The notes beneath the pieces were generated by a model that was given only the letters and a program-made list of their open reading frames with translations, did not search any database and was not told the origin of the DNA. A program made the position numbers and the translations under genes. A DNA stretch of 23,317 bases from CAZYPU01 sp964649665 (lineage in GTDB: Bacteria; Omnitrophota; Gorgyraeia; JABMRN01; RBG-13-46-9), in contig CAZYPU010000013.1 of NCBI GenBank assembly GCA_964649665.1, positions 1 through 23,317 of the forward strand. Direction: 5' to 3'. Positions 21,831-23,317 of this stretch are shown one piece after another (position 1 is the stretch's first letter; each line of letters starts with the position of its first letter).

Positions 21831-22465
21831 AGCGCGGAATATTTATTACTTTCGAGGGCCCGGAGCGCTCGGGCAAGAGCACCCATTCCAGACTGGCGGC
21901 CGATTTTTTAAAAAGGCAGGGCTACAGTGTCGTTTACACCCGCGAGCCGGGCGGGACCGCCGTAGGAGACAGGATACGGGGCGTTCTCCTGGACGCGAAA
22001 AATATCCGCATGTCGGCGCTCGCCGAAACACTGCTTTTCGAGGCAAGCCGCTCGGAACTGGTGCGGGAAGTGATAAAGCCGGCGCTTTCAAAAAAGAAAA
22101 TAGTTATAAGCGACAGGTTCCACGACGCTACATGCGTTTACCAGGGGTATGCAGGCGGCGTTCCCCTGAAAGAGATAAAAAAAATAGAATCTGTCTCCAT
22201 GAAAGCCGTAAGCCCGGACCTTACGATACTTCTCGACATAGACGCGCGGGCGGGCCTCGGGAAGATACGCCGCGGCAAAAAGGACAGGATAGAGTCCAAA
22301 AATATTTCTTTCCACAGAAAAGTAAGGGCCGGATACCTCGCCCTTGTGGGGAAGAATAAAAAAAGAATAAAGCTCATAAGGACACAGCGCACGATAGGGG
22401 CCACTTTTAAAGAAGTGAAAAGTGAGGTCATGAATGTCGTTCGGAGATATAAAAGGGTGGGATAG
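21812..22465 (+). CDS. tmk: Thymidylate kinase
   Basis: A 217-residue kinase that makes dTDP from dTMP. It has P-loop FEGPERSGKST (about residues 14-24), YTREPGGTAVGDRIR, the DR(Y/F)H motif SDRFHDATCVYQGYAGG and a lid region around 145-165 with RRGKKDRIESKN. The P-loop carries Glu-Arg where many homologues have Asp/Glu-Gly, a minor variation. It overlaps cysS by 19 bases and holB by 32 bases. tmk-holB-ricT is a conserved bacterial order, which supports all three calls. Confidence 0.94.
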   Translation: MAKKALKRGIFITFEGPERSGKSTHSRLAADFLKRQGYSVVYTREPGGTAVGDRIRGVLLDAKNIRMSALAETLLFEASRSELVREVIKPALSKKKIVISDRFHDATCVYQGYAGGVPLKEIKKIESVSMKAVSPDLTILLDIDARAGLGKIRRGKKDRIESKNISFHRKVRAGYLALVGKNKKRIKLIRTQRTIGATFKEVKSEVMNVVRRYKRVG

Positions 22466-23294
22466 CGCCCTTGAGATACTGAAGGCGAACGTAAAAAGCG
22501 GCAGGATTTTCTCGGGCTACATCTTTACCGGAGCCGACGCGGGTGTCATGCGCCTGGCGGCGAAGAATTTCGCGAAGGCCGTAAACTGCCCGGCCGAAAA
22601 AGAAAGGCCGTGCGGGTCGTGCGCGTCCTGCAGGAAGATAGATTCACAAAATCACCCGGATATTTTTTTCGTGGAGCCCTCCGGCGCGTCTTCCTCTATC
22701 GGTATCGACCGGATAAGGGCCGCCATCCGGCAGGCCAACATGAAGCCCTACGAGGCGAGGAAAAAGGTTTTTATTATAAATGAGGCCCATTCCATGAACC
22801 GGGCCTCATCCAACGCCTTCCTGAAGACACTCGAAGAGCCGCCTCTTGATACGACATTTATCCTGATAAGCCGTTCGGAAGAACTGCTTTTGCCCACAAT
22901 TGTATCGCGCTGCCAGGTTATAAAGTTTTCGGCCGCGTACGGCGCGGGCAATTTTCCCGGGGGGCGCATCGGGGAGGCCTTCGCTTTTAAGGAAAAAAAT
23001 AGAGAAGCCGTAAAAGAGGGCCTCGATGTTCTCGTCGCTTTTTTCAGGGACATGTTTTTATACAAGGCGACGGGCAGGGAAGACGCCCTTTTTTACAGGG
23101 ACAGGATTGACGAGATAAAAAGACAAAGCGGTAAGTACGACGCCGGGGAGCTTGACGGCCTCATAAAGAGGATGATCACACTGCGCTCATACGCGGATTA
23201 CAACGTAAATCCGAAGCTTATCATTGACGTGTTAAATAATGAAATCAAACGAAAGGACATGCATGCACGAAGTAGTACAGGTAAGGCTGCGTGA
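22434..23294 (+). CDS. holB: DNA polymerase III delta' subunit
   Basis: A 286-residue clamp-loader subunit. The fold is DnaX-like: a degenerate P-loop TGADAGVMRLAAKNFA (32-47) with no lysine, a zinc module with C52, C60, C63 and C66 (CGSCASC), and VFIINEAHSMNRASSNAFLK, where Walker B DEAH has become NEAH. It also has LLPTIVSRCQVIKF with the SRC arginine finger. Loss of the ATP site with the SRC motif kept is the normal state of delta' subunits. It starts inside tmk (32-base overlap), and its last 32 bases overlap the next gene. Confidence 0.92.
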   Translation: MSFGDIKGWDSALEILKANVKSGRIFSGYIFTGADAGVMRLAAKNFAKAVNCPAEKERPCGSCASCRKIDSQNHPDIFFVEPSGASSSIGIDRIRAAIRQANMKPYEARKKVFIINEAHSMNRASSNAFLKTLEEPPLDTTFILISRSEELLLPTIVSRCQVIKFSAAYGAGNFPGGRIGEAFAFKEKNREAVKEGLDVLVAFFRDMFLYKATGREDALFYRDRIDEIKRQSGKYDAGELDGLIKRMITLRSYADYNVNPKLIIDVLNNEIKRKDMHARSSTGKAA

Positions 23295-23317
23295 GGCGGG
23301 CAAGATCTCGCATTTTG
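23263..23317 (+). CDS. RicT/YaaT-type PSP1 domain protein, N-terminal part
   Basis: From the ATG at 23263 the frame reads MHEVVQVRLREAGKISHF before the right edge, 18 codons. This matches the N-terminus of PSP1/YaaT (RicT) proteins, and the position right after holB is the usual one. There is a Shine-Dalgarno AAAGGA 5 bases upstream. The gene overlaps the end of holB. In Bacillus RicT works with RNase Y in mRNA processing. Only a fragment is visible, so this is provisional. Confidence 0.75.
   Translation, partial: MHEVVQVRLREAGKISHF

Overview
The window looks like the chromosome of an uncultured diderm bacterium. Lipoprotein-release (Lol) and lipid-transport (Mla) genes imply an outer membrane, yet the window also carries the protein-arginine kinase system (mcsA-mcsB-clpC) best known from Firmicutes. 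The gene set, the order lysS-lolE-lolD-ilvE-mcsA-mcsB-clpC, and the many small palindromic repeats between genes remind me of Candidatus Omnitrophota. That placement is inference from memory, not a database result. No rRNA, tRNA, CRISPR array or prophage was seen.

Left arm, minus strand (1-4654): the 5' part of an IS200/RAYT-type Y1 transposase sits behind short GGGACACCCC repeats. Next to it is an apparent unit, read right to left: ECF sigma factor, zinc-finger anti-sigma factor, spoVG, yraN and comM. The comM gene carries an in-frame palindromic insertion. A bipartite motif (GCAAAA-N12-CGTCTATATAT) occurs in front of both the anti-sigma gene and spoVG and may be the promoter read by the sigma factor. 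A polysaccharide deacetylase follows with its own consensus-like promoter.

Middle, plus strand (4774-13832): a short type IV pilin/pseudopilin gene has its own promoter. A near-perfect sigma-70 promoter then starts a long co-directional run: lysS, lolE, lolD, a class IV aminotransferase (ilvE-like), mcsA, mcsB, clpC. McsB phosphorylates arginines on proteins, McsA is its zinc-finger partner, and ClpC unfolds the marked proteins for ClpP. The repressor ctsR, which heads this operon in Firmicutes, is not in this window.

Right arm, plus strand (13994-23317): a repeat-filled gap is followed by a TamB/AsmA-like envelope protein, mlaE, mlaF, mlaD (phospholipid transport), a membrane PIN-TRAM protein, ispD, a second repeat-filled gap, ispF, a membrane-anchored cysE, cysS, tmk, holB and the first codons of a RicT/PSP1 gene. 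Most neighbours overlap or sit within 25 bases and have good Shine-Dalgarno sites. By contrast, several promoter-proximal genes (lysS, the deacetylase, the sigma factor) have almost no leader and no Shine-Dalgarno site.

Most of the window is housekeeping. The points most worth following up are the ECF-linked repeated promoter box, the leaderless starts, the Arg-kinase/ClpC module in a diderm, the palindrome inserted within comM, and the intergenic repeat families.
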